Assembly: GCA_903923905.1 (NCBI GenBank)
Contig: CAIXZH010000060.1
Coordinates: 1-51,835 of the forward strand
Source of the DNA: an uncultured Bacteroidia bacterium
Lineage (GTDB): Bacteria > Bacteroidota > Bacteroidia > Bacteroidales > Prolixibacteraceae
Length of the DNA: 51,835 nucleotides
Reading direction: 5' to 3'
Under the pieces are notes generated by a model. The model worked only from the letters and a program-made list of their open reading frames with translations. It did not search any database and was not told the DNA's origin. The position numbers and the translations under genes are program-made. Below, one piece after another: positions 1-8,506 of the stretch. The number at the start of each line of letters is the position of its first letter. Position 1 is the stretch's first letter.

Positions 1-126
1 ATCGGTCTCCTGTCCTTTTCCCTGAAACATTCCGCAATCCAGAAGAATTTTTTTGCCGTTGTCCAGCGTAATCAACGTCTTGCTGCCGGTTACTTCACGG
101 GCAGCACCCAGGAATTTTATTTTCAT
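1..126 (-). CDS. Metallo-beta-lactamase-fold hydrolase, N-terminal fragment
   Basis: This gene runs off the left edge; only its first 42 codons are present, starting at the ATG at 126. The peptide opens [15 protein letters not shown] and continues through [11 protein letters not shown]. That is the N-terminal strand pattern of the beta-CASP/RNA-processing branch of the metallo-beta-lactamase superfamily ([11 protein letters not shown], then a LLDCGlfQG turn). Known members are zinc-dependent RNA endo- or exonucleases. The catalytic HxHxDH motif lies beyond the window, so activity cannot be checked. It is read away from the efflux operon and is not part of it. The assignment rests on the N-terminal pattern only. 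Confidence 0.75.
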   Translation of the reverse strand, partial: MKIKFLGAAREVTGSKTLITLDNGKKILLDCGMFQGKGQETD

Positions 127-396
127 AGCTCAGTCGTTTTAAGTAGTTATCAATTAATAATGTTCAATTTTTAATGCCCTTCTAAATTGATTATCTGCAA
201 TTTAAAAAGATACAATTATGTCATTAAGTCACTCCGATTGCTTATATTGGTCATATTGAATTAACTTCATTGATTTACTATACACCTGATAAGCATTTTG
301 ATCCGGATGGAAGGTTCTGAGATCCTGTTCATCTCTGAAACCATATTTTAAATTATGACCTAAAGGTAGAAAAACTCAGCTTAACTTATTAAACAT
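127..396. other. Intergenic region left of the efflux operon
   Basis: These 270 AT-rich bases lie between the start of the metallo-beta-lactamase-fold gene (read left) and the stop of the TolC-like gene. They must carry the promoter of the former and the end of the efflux operon transcript. I see no convincing hairpin terminator, repeat or small gene. Confidence 0.4.
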
Positions 397-1668
397 TTAA
401 AAATTAATATCCCATATTCCGGCAGCCTTTTCCAGTTCGACCAGGGACACGGCCCGGTTGAAAAGAGTCTCAAAATAATTCTGTTGAATGTCATTGTAGG
501 TACGCTGGGCATTCAGCACTTCGAGCAATGACGTTTCACCCCGGCTATAACTGTAGATTTTCCCTTTCCTGACAATCTGAGCACTTTCAAGCATCCCATG
601 ATCATAGCTTTCAACCTGTTTGCATGCAGCCTTATAATTTTGCATCGCCTGTGCAATCTCAGTTCTGATCTGCAATTCCGCCTTTTCATAAAGTACTTCG
701 GATTGCGAGATTTGAAATTGGGCTTGTTTCAGTTCCCCTTTATAATGATTCGAAAATTTCAGGGGAATTGCGATTCCGGCTGAGACCGTGGCAAAAGATG
801 GACCGTAACTTTCAATATAAGAACTGTTACTGATCCCTAGCGTCAGATCCAGGTCGATATTCCGCTCCTTTTGTGCCAATCTTAACGCCTTATGAGCCAC
901 TTCTTTATTATAAAGGGCGGCCACAAGATCGGCCCGATTATTCCGGGCTTTTATGATCAGATCAGCCATCACAAACTGTCGGGGATTAAAGGCCAGTTCC
1001 CCTTCTGGAATCATAAGGGTATCCGGCATAAGGCTTCCTGTCATTTGGGAAAGCTGAATATAGGAGTTTCGCAGATCAGCTTCTGCCTGCAATAATTCAT
1101 TGAATAAGGAACCCGCTTCCAGCTTACTTTGGACGGCATCAATTTCCATGATACTTCCAAGCTTTAACCGGATGCTGTCAGCCTCAGCCAGCCGCTTCAT
1201 GGTCTGATACGAGTTGAGTTTGACCGCATAAAGCTGTTTTTGCTTCAGTGCTTCGAGAAAAGTTTCTGCCGACTGGGCTTCAAGATTCCGGAAAAAATCG
1301 GAGAGCAAGGCTTTTGAAAGTTCGTGTTCAGTTTTGGCAAGGTCAATCCTTGCCCTTCGTTTTCCAAAAAGATCAACCGACTGATCCAGACCGGCGGAAA
1401 CGCCATTCCCCGTGGTTAAATGGCCATTGTGGTCCTGCGACATACCAAATGATAAGGTAGGATCCGGAAATATTCTGGCAATTTCGATTGCTGCCTCTGC
1501 TTTACTCACCTCGTAACGCTCTGCGGCATAATCGAGATTATGCTTCCCTACCAGATCCATATACTCATTGAATTTAAGACTGCCATTGTGGAAGGGAATG
1601 TCGGTCTGGCAAAAGGAAGTGTGCACCTGAGACAGAAGGGTGATCAGGCATATCGTAAATATTCTCAT
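397..1668 (-). CDS. TolC-family outer-membrane channel of a heavy-metal efflux system
   Basis: The 423-residue product has a signal peptide (MRIFTICLITLLSQ, with cleavage likely after FCQ) and the two-fold repeated, coiled-coil helical layout of outer-membrane efflux proteins. The second half carries the family-like stretch YSYSRGETSLLEVLNAQRTYND followed by an N-Q-Y-F-E-T-L-type helix. Length is normal for CzcC/CusC-type proteins. It forms the outer-membrane exit duct for the RND pump encoded just upstream, 18 nt away on the same strand, and is the last gene of the operon. The function is firm; the metal cannot be told from this subunit. Confidence 0.9.
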   Translation of the reverse strand: MRIFTICLITLLSQVHTSFCQTDIPFHNGSLKFNEYMDLVGKHNLDYAAERYEVSKAEAAIEIARIFPDPTLSFGMSQDHNGHLTTGNGVSAGLDQSVDLFGKRRARIDLAKTEHELSKALLSDFFRNLEAQSAETFLEALKQKQLYAVKLNSYQTMKRLAEADSIRLKLGSIMEIDAVQSKLEAGSLFNELLQAEADLRNSYIQLSQMTGSLMPDTLMIPEGELAFNPRQFVMADLIIKARNNRADLVAALYNKEVAHKALRLAQKERNIDLDLTLGISNSSYIESYGPSFATVSAGIAIPLKFSNHYKGELKQAQFQISQSEVLYEKAELQIRTEIAQAMQNYKAACKQVESYDHGMLESAQIVRKGKIYSYSRGETSLLEVLNAQRTYNDIQQNYFETLFNRAVSLVELEKAAGIWDINF

Positions 1669-1686
1669 CTGTAAAATCTTAATTTA

Positions 1687-4600
1687 TCAGTGAACTTGTT
1701 CATAGTCTTCGTCTTTTGACCATTTCTTTTCGGAAAGGTAGTACAAAGCCGGCAATACATAAAGTGTGATCAGTGTTGCGAACAGCAATCCATATACGAT
1801 TACCGTTGCCAACGGGCGCTGTACATCAGAGCCTATACCGGTTGAGAGTGAAGCAGGCAGCAATCCCAAAACGGCGACTGTGGCGGTCATCATCACGGGT
1901 CTTAGCCGGTGACCGGCGCCGGAGAGTACGGCATCTTTCAACTTCAATCCCTGCCTTCGCAGTGCATTGATATGGGAGATCATGATCACCCCATTTTGAA
2001 TGGAAACGCCAAAAAGGGCGATAAAGCCGACTGCCGAGGAGACATTCAGTGTCATTCCCCGCACATTCAGGGCAAGCATCCCGCCAAACAAAGCCAGCGG
2101 AACGATCCCCATCAATAGGCTCGCCTGACGAAGCTTCCCAAAAGTCCCGAACAAGATTAAAAACATGATCGCCAGTGCAAGCGGTACAATAAAACCAAGC
2201 CGTGCATAAGCCCTGTTTTGGTTTTCGAATTGGCCGCTCCAGACTACATTGCACTTTTCGTGGTTATAATTCATACTCTGAGCTATTTTCCTGCGGGCAG
2301 TGTTTAAGAATTCGGTGAGATCGATTCCTCTCAGGTTGATTCGCAAGGCAATATAACGTTTATTCATCTCACGGGTAATCGTGCTTGCTCCGGTGCTTAA
2401 CTTGATATCTGCAACCTGAGAAAGGGGAATTTTCGCCCCGGAGCCTGAGGTAAGCATCAGGTTGCCGATTTTCTCAGGGGTATTCCGGCTGTTCTCGTTA
2501 TATCGACAAATCACATCATATACTTTATTGCCAATGAAAATCTGCGATATTGCCTGACCGCCAATCGCAACTTCAATCAATTCAGCAACATCCGATACAT
2601 TCAGCCCGTACTGGGCAATCTTGTCCCGGTTAGCCTGGATCTGCAACTGGGGTAATGGCAACTCCTGGTCAATGGCCAGATCCGCCGCTCCGGGAATCGT
2701 TTTGAGTACATTTAAAACATTTTCGGCTACTTTCCGGCTCTCCTTCATATCCTCGCCATAGACTTTTATGGCCAGATCGCTGTGGGAGCCAGCTATCTGG
2801 TCCATCACCATATCAAAAATGGGTTGCGAAAAAGCCACCGAATATCCCGGCATCGATTCAAGTTCCCTGGACATGTCGTCAATCAGATCGCTCTTTCTTC
2901 TGCCGTGTTTCCACTCTTTGTATGGTTTTAACCCGATTGAGGATTCGATATGGGAAAGCGAAAACGGATCAACACCCTGGTCGTCACGTCCTGTCTGGAG
3001 CATCACGTAGGTTACTTCATCATATTTCATCAGCCGATGGCGCAGGGTATCGCTCATTTCCCTGGACTTATCAAGTGAGATGCCCGGAGGAAGCTGAACT
3101 TGTAACCATAAGGAGCCTTCATCCAATTGAGGCAGGAAATCCTTTCCAACGGTAATGGTCAGAAGGATGGCACCAACCAACACGATTCCCAACGGAAGAA
3201 ATACAGACTGAGGTTTACGGATAATTCTTGTGGTCTGCCGTTTATAAATAGTGGTAATTTTTTCCAGCCATTTATTGTGATAGCTCTTCTGCGGATTTTT
3301 ATAAAGGACATAAGCCAAACCGGGAATCAGGAGTAATGCCACACACAAAGCCCCAAGCAGTGCGTAACCAACCGTGAAAGCCATTGGAGTAAAAAGCTTT
3401 TTCTCAACCCTTTCAAAGGCAAAAAGCGGCAAATAAGCTGTTATTATAATGATTGAGGAGAAGAAGACAGGTTTTGCAACCTCCAGAACCCGCTCAACAA
3501 TCGATTTTTCGTCAAAGGTCATCTCCGGATGGTCTTCCCGTTTCTTCAGGATTGTCTCCATCATCACGATCGCCCCATCTACAATAATTCCGAAATCGAT
3601 TGCCCCCAGAGACAGAAGATTTGCCGGAATATCGGTCATCAGCATCAATCCGAAAGCAATAAGGAGAGCAACGGGAATCGTTATGGCTACCAGCAAGGCA
3701 CCGCGCCAGCTTCCCAGGAAAACTATGAGTACAATCAGAACAAGCAGAATCCCTTCGAGTAGGGTGTGTGAAACCGTGTTTAATGTTGTTCCTACCAGAT
3801 CTGTTCGATCAAGGAACGGGTGTATTTTAACCCCTTCGGGTAAGATATCGTTATTAAGTTCCTCTACCGATTTATGAACCTCAGCCAGCACCCTCGACGG
3901 ATTTTGAAACCTGAGCATCTGAACTGTCCCCTCGATACTTTCGGAATAATTCCTGGTTCGGTCTGAAAAGCTTAGGGTCCCTTTTCGTTCAACACTACCA
4001 TATTTAAGATCTCCCAGATCTTTGATGAACACGGGAACCCCATTTTCGGTCTTGACCACAATCTTCCCCAGATCACCCAAATCCTTCACGAGACCTATCC
4101 CACGGATGACGTAGCCCAGATCGCCCCGATATAACATGCTGCCGCCGGCATTGGTATTGTTTTGTTCAATTTTGGCCGAAACATCCGACAGGCTTAGTCC
4201 ATATTGTTCCAGCTTTACCGGATCAATTTCAATCTGAAACTGGGTTGTAATACCGCCAAAATTGCTGACATCGGCTACACCGGTCACCTGCTTTAAATGG
4301 GGAATAATCACCCATTTATTCAGGTCTGTCAACTCCCTGAGATCATGATTTTTACTTTCGATGATATAACGGTAGATTTCGCCAGTTGCCGAGGTAAGCA
4401 CATTTAATCCAGGGACAGCACCATAAGGGAGCTGGACCAGGGTAAGTCGTTCCTGTACCCGCTGACGCGCCCAGTAATCTTCAATTTTATCTTCAAATAC
4501 AAGGACAATTGTAGATAAGCCAAACGCATTCTTACTCCGCATTACGTGAACGCCCGGGAGACCGTTAAGTTCCCGTTCGATAGGAATGGTAATCTGCTGT

Positions 4601-4782
4601 TCAATCTCTTCGGCCGCCAGACCGGGAACCTGTGTGATCACCTGTACAGTAACGTCTGCAATATCGGGATAAGCCTCTACCGAGAGTTGGTTCCAGGAAT
4701 AGAACCCCAACATGCAGATTAGAAAGAATACAGCGACCATCATCCATCTTTTTTGGATGGCCAATAAAATAATTCCGCGCAT
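1687..4782 (-). CDS. CzcA-type heavy-metal RND efflux pump, inner-membrane subunit
   Basis: The 1031-residue proton/metal antiporter has a complete RND layout: TM1 near residues 12-32, a large periplasmic porter loop, TM2-6, a second loop beginning near GKDFLPQLDEG, and TM8-12 with MMTATVAVLGLLPASLSTG. In TM4, around residues 393-410, it reads AIDFGIIVDGAIVMMET. The DFG...D...E pattern is the proton-relay signature of the HME-RND subclasses that move divalent cations (CzcA/CnrA type). The monovalent Cu/Ag subclass (CusA) lacks this first Asp. Zn, Co, Ni or Cd export is therefore more likely than Cu/Ag export. It starts 8 nt after the stop of the fusion-protein gene and is probably cotranscribed with it. 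Asn in the usual MEN triplet is replaced by Thr. Confidence 0.93.
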   Translation of the reverse strand: MRGIILLAIQKRWMMVAVFFLICMLGFYSWNQLSVEAYPDIADVTVQVITQVPGLAAEEIEQQITIPIERELNGLPGVHVMRSKNAFGLSTIVLVFEDKIEDYWARQRVQERLTLVQLPYGAVPGLNVLTSATGEIYRYIIESKNHDLRELTDLNKWVIIPHLKQVTGVADVSNFGGITTQFQIEIDPVKLEQYGLSLSDVSAKIEQNNTNAGGSMLYRGDLGYVIRGIGLVKDLGDLGKIVVKTENGVPVFIKDLGDLKYGSVERKGTLSFSDRTRNYSESIEGTVQMLRFQNPSRVLAEVHKSVEELNNDILPEGVKIHPFLDRTDLVGTTLNTVSHTLLEGILLVLIVLIVFLGSWRGALLVAITIPVALLIAFGLMLMTDIPANLLSLGAIDFGIIVDGAIVMMETILKKREDHPEMTFDEKSIVERVLEVAKPVFFSSIIIITAYLPLFAFERVEKKLFTPMAFTVGYALLGALCVALLLIPGLAYVLYKNPQKSYHNKWLEKITTIYKRQTTRIIRKPQSVFLPLGIVLVGAILLTITVGKDFLPQLDEGSLWLQVQLPPGISLDKSREMSDTLRHRLMKYDEVTYVMLQTGRDDQGVDPFSLSHIESSIGLKPYKEWKHGRRKSDLIDDMSRELESMPGYSVAFSQPIFDMVMDQIAGSHSDLAIKVYGEDMKESRKVAENVLNVLKTIPGAADLAIDQELPLPQLQIQANRDKIAQYGLNVSDVAELIEVAIGGQAISQIFIGNKVYDVICRYNENSRNTPEKIGNLMLTSGSGAKIPLSQVADIKLSTGASTITREMNKRYIALRINLRGIDLTEFLNTARRKIAQSMNYNHEKCNVVWSGQFENQNRAYARLGFIVPLALAIMFLILFGTFGKLRQASLLMGIVPLALFGGMLALNVRGMTLNVSSAVGFIALFGVSIQNGVIMISHINALRRQGLKLKDAVLSGAGHRLRPVMMTATVAVLGLLPASLSTGIGSDVQRPLATVIVYGLLFATLITLYVLPALYYLSEKKWSKDEDYEQVH

Positions 4783-4790
4783 ATCTCTGG

Positions 4791-5894
4791 CTATTTGGCT
4801 TCAAGTAAATAAATTGCACCTTCCGTAACCAGCTCATCTGCTTCCCTTAGTCCAGATTTCAGAATAATCCGGTCGTTATCGGTCCCAGAGGTTTGGATCT
4901 TCCGTTTCAGGTATCCGTTTGTCCCCACTCTCACAAAAACATAGCTGTTCTCTTCCATTTGCAGGACAGCGCTGGCCGGAATAAGTATTGAACTGTCTGC
5001 CTTCTCAGTAAACTGAACAGTTGCGTACATCCCTGGTTTGAGGTTCCGCCCGCTGTTGGCACATTCGATAAATACCTCAACCGAACGGGTGGTCTCATCA
5101 AGCATTTCACTGATATGATAAACGACGCCCCAAATCAGCAGACCAGGCATCCCGGCAGCTTCGATCTGAACTTCGTCCGATTCGTGGATACTGCTGATAT
5201 CCTTTTCCTTCAGCTGGCCGACCACCCAAACTTTGCTCAATTCAGCAACAAGGGCAACGGGGCCCGCATCATCGCGCAGGTATTGCCCGATCACAATATT
5301 GTCGGTGATCACTTCCCCTGCAATAGGCGTGCGAACGACCAAAGGCTCACCCAAAACCATATTGGCAGGATTAACGTGGTAGACATTCAGACTGGCAATT
5401 GAATTCTCATAATCACGCTTACTCACCTCATAAGTCACTTCTGCCTCTTCCAGATCTTTTTGAACACCAACACCATTTTTCAGCAGATCCTGTTGTCTTC
5501 GGAGGTTTTTTTCGGCCAGCTGCATCTCTTGCTTTGACAGGTAATAAGCCTTTCCAGCCTCAAAAAAGGAGGGTGAGCTAATCTCGAAAATAGGGGCATT
5601 TACTGCCACCCGCTGCCCGAGCTTAATAAAAGATTTGATGATCCGCCCGGCAAAAGGGGAGGCAATCTGGGCATAATTATTTGGAATTGCTTTCACGATG
5701 CCCGATGCAGAACGCTTATTCCGATAGGGGGCAGCACTGACCAGAGTGGTTTTAATTTTCTCCTTTAGATTGGATTTCTGAGGAATATAAATGGTATCCC
5801 CCTTTATGGTATAATTCGCTGATGATCCCGGTTCCGTCTTGCTTTGACATGAAATAGCAAGCCATGCCAAACCTATAACAAATATTCTCTTCAT
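4791..5894 (-). CDS. Membrane-fusion (adaptor) lipoprotein of the RND metal efflux system
   Basis: The 367-residue periplasmic adaptor links the RND pump to the TolC-like channel. It begins MKRIFVIGLAWLAISC, a lipoprotein signal whose Cys16 would be acylated. A barrel-sandwich/lipoyl half-motif follows (ASPFAGRIIKSFIKLGQRV), then an alpha-helical hairpin (residues about 115-170), the second half-motif (VVRTPIAGEVITDNIVIGQYL), and beta-barrel and membrane-proximal domains ending in LLEAK. No separate metal-binding C-terminal domain of the CusF kind is present. The gene order fusion protein, pump, channel on one strand with gaps of 8 and 18 nt supports one transcript. Confidence 0.92.
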   Translation of the reverse strand: MKRIFVIGLAWLAISCQSKTEPGSSANYTIKGDTIYIPQKSNLKEKIKTTLVSAAPYRNKRSASGIVKAIPNNYAQIASPFAGRIIKSFIKLGQRVAVNAPIFEISSPSFFEAGKAYYLSKQEMQLAEKNLRRQQDLLKNGVGVQKDLEEAEVTYEVSKRDYENSIASLNVYHVNPANMVLGEPLVVRTPIAGEVITDNIVIGQYLRDDAGPVALVAELSKVWVVGQLKEKDISSIHESDEVQIEAAGMPGLLIWGVVYHISEMLDETTRSVEVFIECANSGRNLKPGMYATVQFTEKADSSILIPASAVLQMEENSYVFVRVGTNGYLKRKIQTSGTDNDRIILKSGLREADELVTEGAIYLLEAK

Positions 5895-5988
5895 TTTTAA
5901 TTTTTTTGATATGCATAATCCATATGCCGGTTATTCTGAAAATCAGTTAACCGACAGTCATCGAAGTAATACTACTTCATTCATTAAA

Positions 5989-6372
5989 TCAGATCATTGA
6001 AATCAAAGGGGGAGCGCGAAGAGAATTGGCACGGTTACCACCCGGCTCAGCATATCCTTCTTTGGTAGAATGAACTAAATCATCAACCAATAATGATTTA
6101 ATTATCAAGGCAATGAAAGAGATACTGGCAGCTGTTGAGAGAAACTCGGATAAATGATGAATGAGCTGCAACTCCTTTCCGGAGTGGGGTAAATTTGAAG
6201 AGTTATTCCCACCTCCTGAATTGAACGGATGAGAGTGAATAATGGTAATCCCGTTGACGATATGGGTATGGGGAAACAGGGTAATGCCGCTGTAATACCC
6301 TAAAAATATTAGCAGTAACAGCAAACTCAATGATTTACATATCCACAGTTTTAATCGTGAACCCATCAGCAT
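5989..6372 (-). CDS. Small His-rich exported/membrane protein heading the metal efflux operon
   Basis: This 127-residue protein has a basic start and a hydrophobic segment (about residues 12-32). A short extracytoplasmic loop follows, rich in histidine (FPHTHIVNGITIIHSHPF, then a Gly/Asn/Ser stretch, LPHSGKE, LIHHLSEF), and then a second hydrophobic segment near 75-92. The HTH...HSHP spacing looks like a metal-binding loop. I recall similar small proteins beside czc/cus-type operons in Bacteroidota but cannot name a family. It is first in the operon, 94 nt ahead of the fusion protein and behind a good promoter match. A role as periplasmic metal sensor or buffer is inference. Confidence 0.7.
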   Translation of the reverse strand: MLMGSRLKLWICKSLSLLLLLIFLGYYSGITLFPHTHIVNGITIIHSHPFNSGGGNNSSNLPHSGKELQLIHHLSEFLSTAASISFIALIIKSLLVDDLVHSTKEGYAEPGGNRANSLRAPPLISMI

Positions 6373-6391
6373 TTTTAAAGGATTATCCCGG

Positions 6392-6422
6392 CAAAGATAA
6401 TTATATACCCAATAGTTAGAAA
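6392..6422 (-). promoter_or_regulatory. Candidate promoter of the metal efflux operon
   Basis: On the minus strand a perfect -7 box TATCTTTG lies at 6399-6392 with TTTC exactly 19 nt upstream (6422-6419), close to the Bacteroidota TTTG-N19-TAnnTTTG consensus. The predicted start of transcription is about a dozen bases ahead of the ATG at 6372. Confidence 0.5.
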
Positions 6423-6566
6423 CATTACTTCAATGGTACAATTATCATGGCATGATTGTTTTCCCATAGATAGGAAACAGGCCGGTGACTCTTCACTGGA
6501 AAAACAGAAAGGAAAGGGAGAAGGTAACCGAAAACAGGATTTGATATTTGTCCAGTGTTTAAGTTA

Positions 6567-8255
6567 TTATCCCTGACTAATTTTCTCTACAACAAGTTTC
6601 TGAATAAGTCGGCACTTTTCTTTAGTCTGAATTTCCAGCGCTACAGCCTCAGAGAGTATTTGGCGGATGGCCTCTTTATCATCAAACCCGGTAGCATTCA
6701 CCAGGACATTCAGATAGGCTCCCGAAACTGCTGTGGCAGCACAAAGTGCCCCTACGCCGGCATCGGTTATTGAATTTGGATTCCCCGTTTCGGCCATTGC
6801 CTGGATTACCTCCATCGATTGAAATGCGGTTTGCATCACCCGGAAGGGGATCTCGATTGCATTCAGGGTGGCTGTTTGGATGGCATTTTTCCGGACGATC
6901 TTCTCCCCTGATGTCTCCTTTGGTAGTTGGAAGGCATTCATAATCTGATTAAAAGCGTCAGTATCCTGATCCACAAGGTTGAGTAATGCTTCATAATACT
7001 CTTTCCCTTTTTCTGCCCATTCGGAATATTCCTCCCAGCGGGAGTCCCATCCCCTTTTCTGAGAGGTCAGGTTAGCAATCATAGTACCCAAAGATGCACC
7101 CAATGCGCCTACATATGCAGCTACAGAGCCTCCCCCTGGTGCAGGAGAATCAGAAGCCGTCTCGCGCGAAAACCCAGTTAATGTCATATTAATTAACGGG
7201 GTATTCTTGTTTTCAAGAAGATATTCGATTATTCTTTTGCCAGGATCAAATGGGGTCAGTTCATCCAGGCCCAATGATTTAACGGCGATATGGATAATTT
7301 CGCGATCCGGAATTCCAACTGAACGGTGCTGCTTCCGCAAAAAATATTTTCCGGCATCAAGCATGGCCTGCAATGGAATCATCCCGATCAATTCGGATCC
7401 GGTCACACGGATGCCCCGGACGCGGGCTCTTTCGCAAACTTCATCAAAAGCCATATGAACCGGAGTAGTGGTGATATCAACCAGGTTCATAGATATTTGT
7501 GCAATTCCATATTCCCTGATATACCATCCTATGGCACGCACCTTTTTCAAAGTGCCGGGAATTCTGACCGGCTCGCCATGTTCGTCCTTAACGATTTTCC
7601 CGGTAACCGGATCCCCTTCTCTTTTGATACGCCCGGCTTCACGCACATCAAAAGCAATCGAATTGGCCAGACGTACAGAACTGGTATTTAAATTAACATT
7701 ATAGGCAATGAGGAAATTTCTTGCCCCGATTGCAGCAGCACCAGACCGCTCATTAAATTTAGCCGGACCAAAATCGGGTTGCCAATCAGAAGATTGTAAC
7801 TTTTCGGCTAACCCTTCATACTCTCCGGCCCGACAGTTGGCTAGGCTTCGCCGCTTCTCTTCAAAAGCAGCAAATTCGTAACAATAAACCGGAATCTCCA
7901 ACTCCTCACCAACCCTTTTGGCAAGGATCCGGGCATATTTAACAGTCTCTTCCATCGAAATATCTGAAACAGGTACAAACGGACAAACATCGGTTGCTCC
8001 AAACCGCGGGTGTTCCCCTTTGTGTTGACACATGTCAATAATCTCAGAGGCACGCTGAATTGCCCGGAAAGCTGCCTCAACAACCATGGCCGGCTCACCC
8101 ACAAATGTAACTACCGTCCTGTTGGTGGCATATCCCGGGTCAACATTCAACAATCTGATTCCCTGGACATTTTCGATCACATCAGTCAATTGTTTTATAA
8201 TTGCATGATCACGTCCTTCAGAAAAATTAGGAACACATTCGATAAGCTGTTTCAT
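6567..8255 (-). CDS. Bifunctional glutamate formimidoyltransferase / formimino-THF cyclodeaminase
   Basis: The 562-residue cytoplasmic enzyme completes histidine degradation. The N-terminal domain (about 1-325) moves the formimino group of N-formimino-L-glutamate to THF, releasing glutamate. The C-terminal domain (about 350-562) deaminates formimino-THF to 5,10-methenyl-THF and ammonia. The start MKQLIECVPNFSEGRD and the motif HPRFGATDVCPFVPVSD are typical of the transferase; SDSPAPGGGSVAAYVGALGASL is typical of the cyclodeaminase. The fused form matches the animal and Bacteroidota arrangement. It is the last enzyme of the hut operon but is separated from hutI by an unrelated AT-rich gene. 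Some systems use only the first domain; here both look intact. Confidence 0.95.
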   Translation of the reverse strand: MKQLIECVPNFSEGRDHAIIKQLTDVIENVQGIRLLNVDPGYATNRTVVTFVGEPAMVVEAAFRAIQRASEIIDMCQHKGEHPRFGATDVCPFVPVSDISMEETVKYARILAKRVGEELEIPVYCYEFAAFEEKRRSLANCRAGEYEGLAEKLQSSDWQPDFGPAKFNERSGAAAIGARNFLIAYNVNLNTSSVRLANSIAFDVREAGRIKREGDPVTGKIVKDEHGEPVRIPGTLKKVRAIGWYIREYGIAQISMNLVDITTTPVHMAFDEVCERARVRGIRVTGSELIGMIPLQAMLDAGKYFLRKQHRSVGIPDREIIHIAVKSLGLDELTPFDPGKRIIEYLLENKNTPLINMTLTGFSRETASDSPAPGGGSVAAYVGALGASLGTMIANLTSQKRGWDSRWEEYSEWAEKGKEYYEALLNLVDQDTDAFNQIMNAFQLPKETSGEKIVRKNAIQTATLNAIEIPFRVMQTAFQSMEVIQAMAETGNPNSITDAGVGALCAATAVSGAYLNVLVNATGFDDKEAIRQILSEAVALEIQTKEKCRLIQKLVVEKISQG

Positions 8256-8294
8256 GATGTGAAGATTTTGATCTATATCGTCTATTTAAGCGAT

Positions 8295-8317
8295 TGGCGG
8301 CTGGCAACTGGCAGGCC
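8295..8317. repeat. Degenerate GGCAACTGGC-type intergenic repeat
   Basis: The gap between FTCD and the DUF3883 gene contains a stretch made of imperfect GGC(A/G)(A/G)CT steps, followed by an AT-rich tract of TTTTGCATTTT/AAATTTTGC words. The reverse complement of the same composition recurs at 17917-17939. I see no gene in 8256-8506. Confidence 0.4.
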
Positions 8318-8506
8318 AATTTTGCATTTTAAATTTTGCACAGTCCAATTTGAATTTACTAATCCCTAATTATATCGGCTGATTGAAGGAGCAGTAAGGG
8401 ATTGCGGGCTACTCTTGTCCATCAACACCGAAGTTTAAACAGGAAGAATGTATTAATTACTTTGAAACCATTATTGTCAATACGCTTTATTAGCATTTCG
8501 TTGTTT

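Noticed and set aside
1826-2254. 142-codon minus-strand frame in the 3' part of the RND pump gene
   Set aside because: It is on the same strand but in another frame of a fully conserved pump, with a Cys/Arg-rich, low-plausibility translation; there is no sign of frameshift in the pump itself.
3449-3877. 142-codon plus-strand open frame inside the RND pump gene
   Set aside because: It is antisense to the conserved TM4 region of the pump and very Ser/Arg-rich, as expected for a shadow frame.
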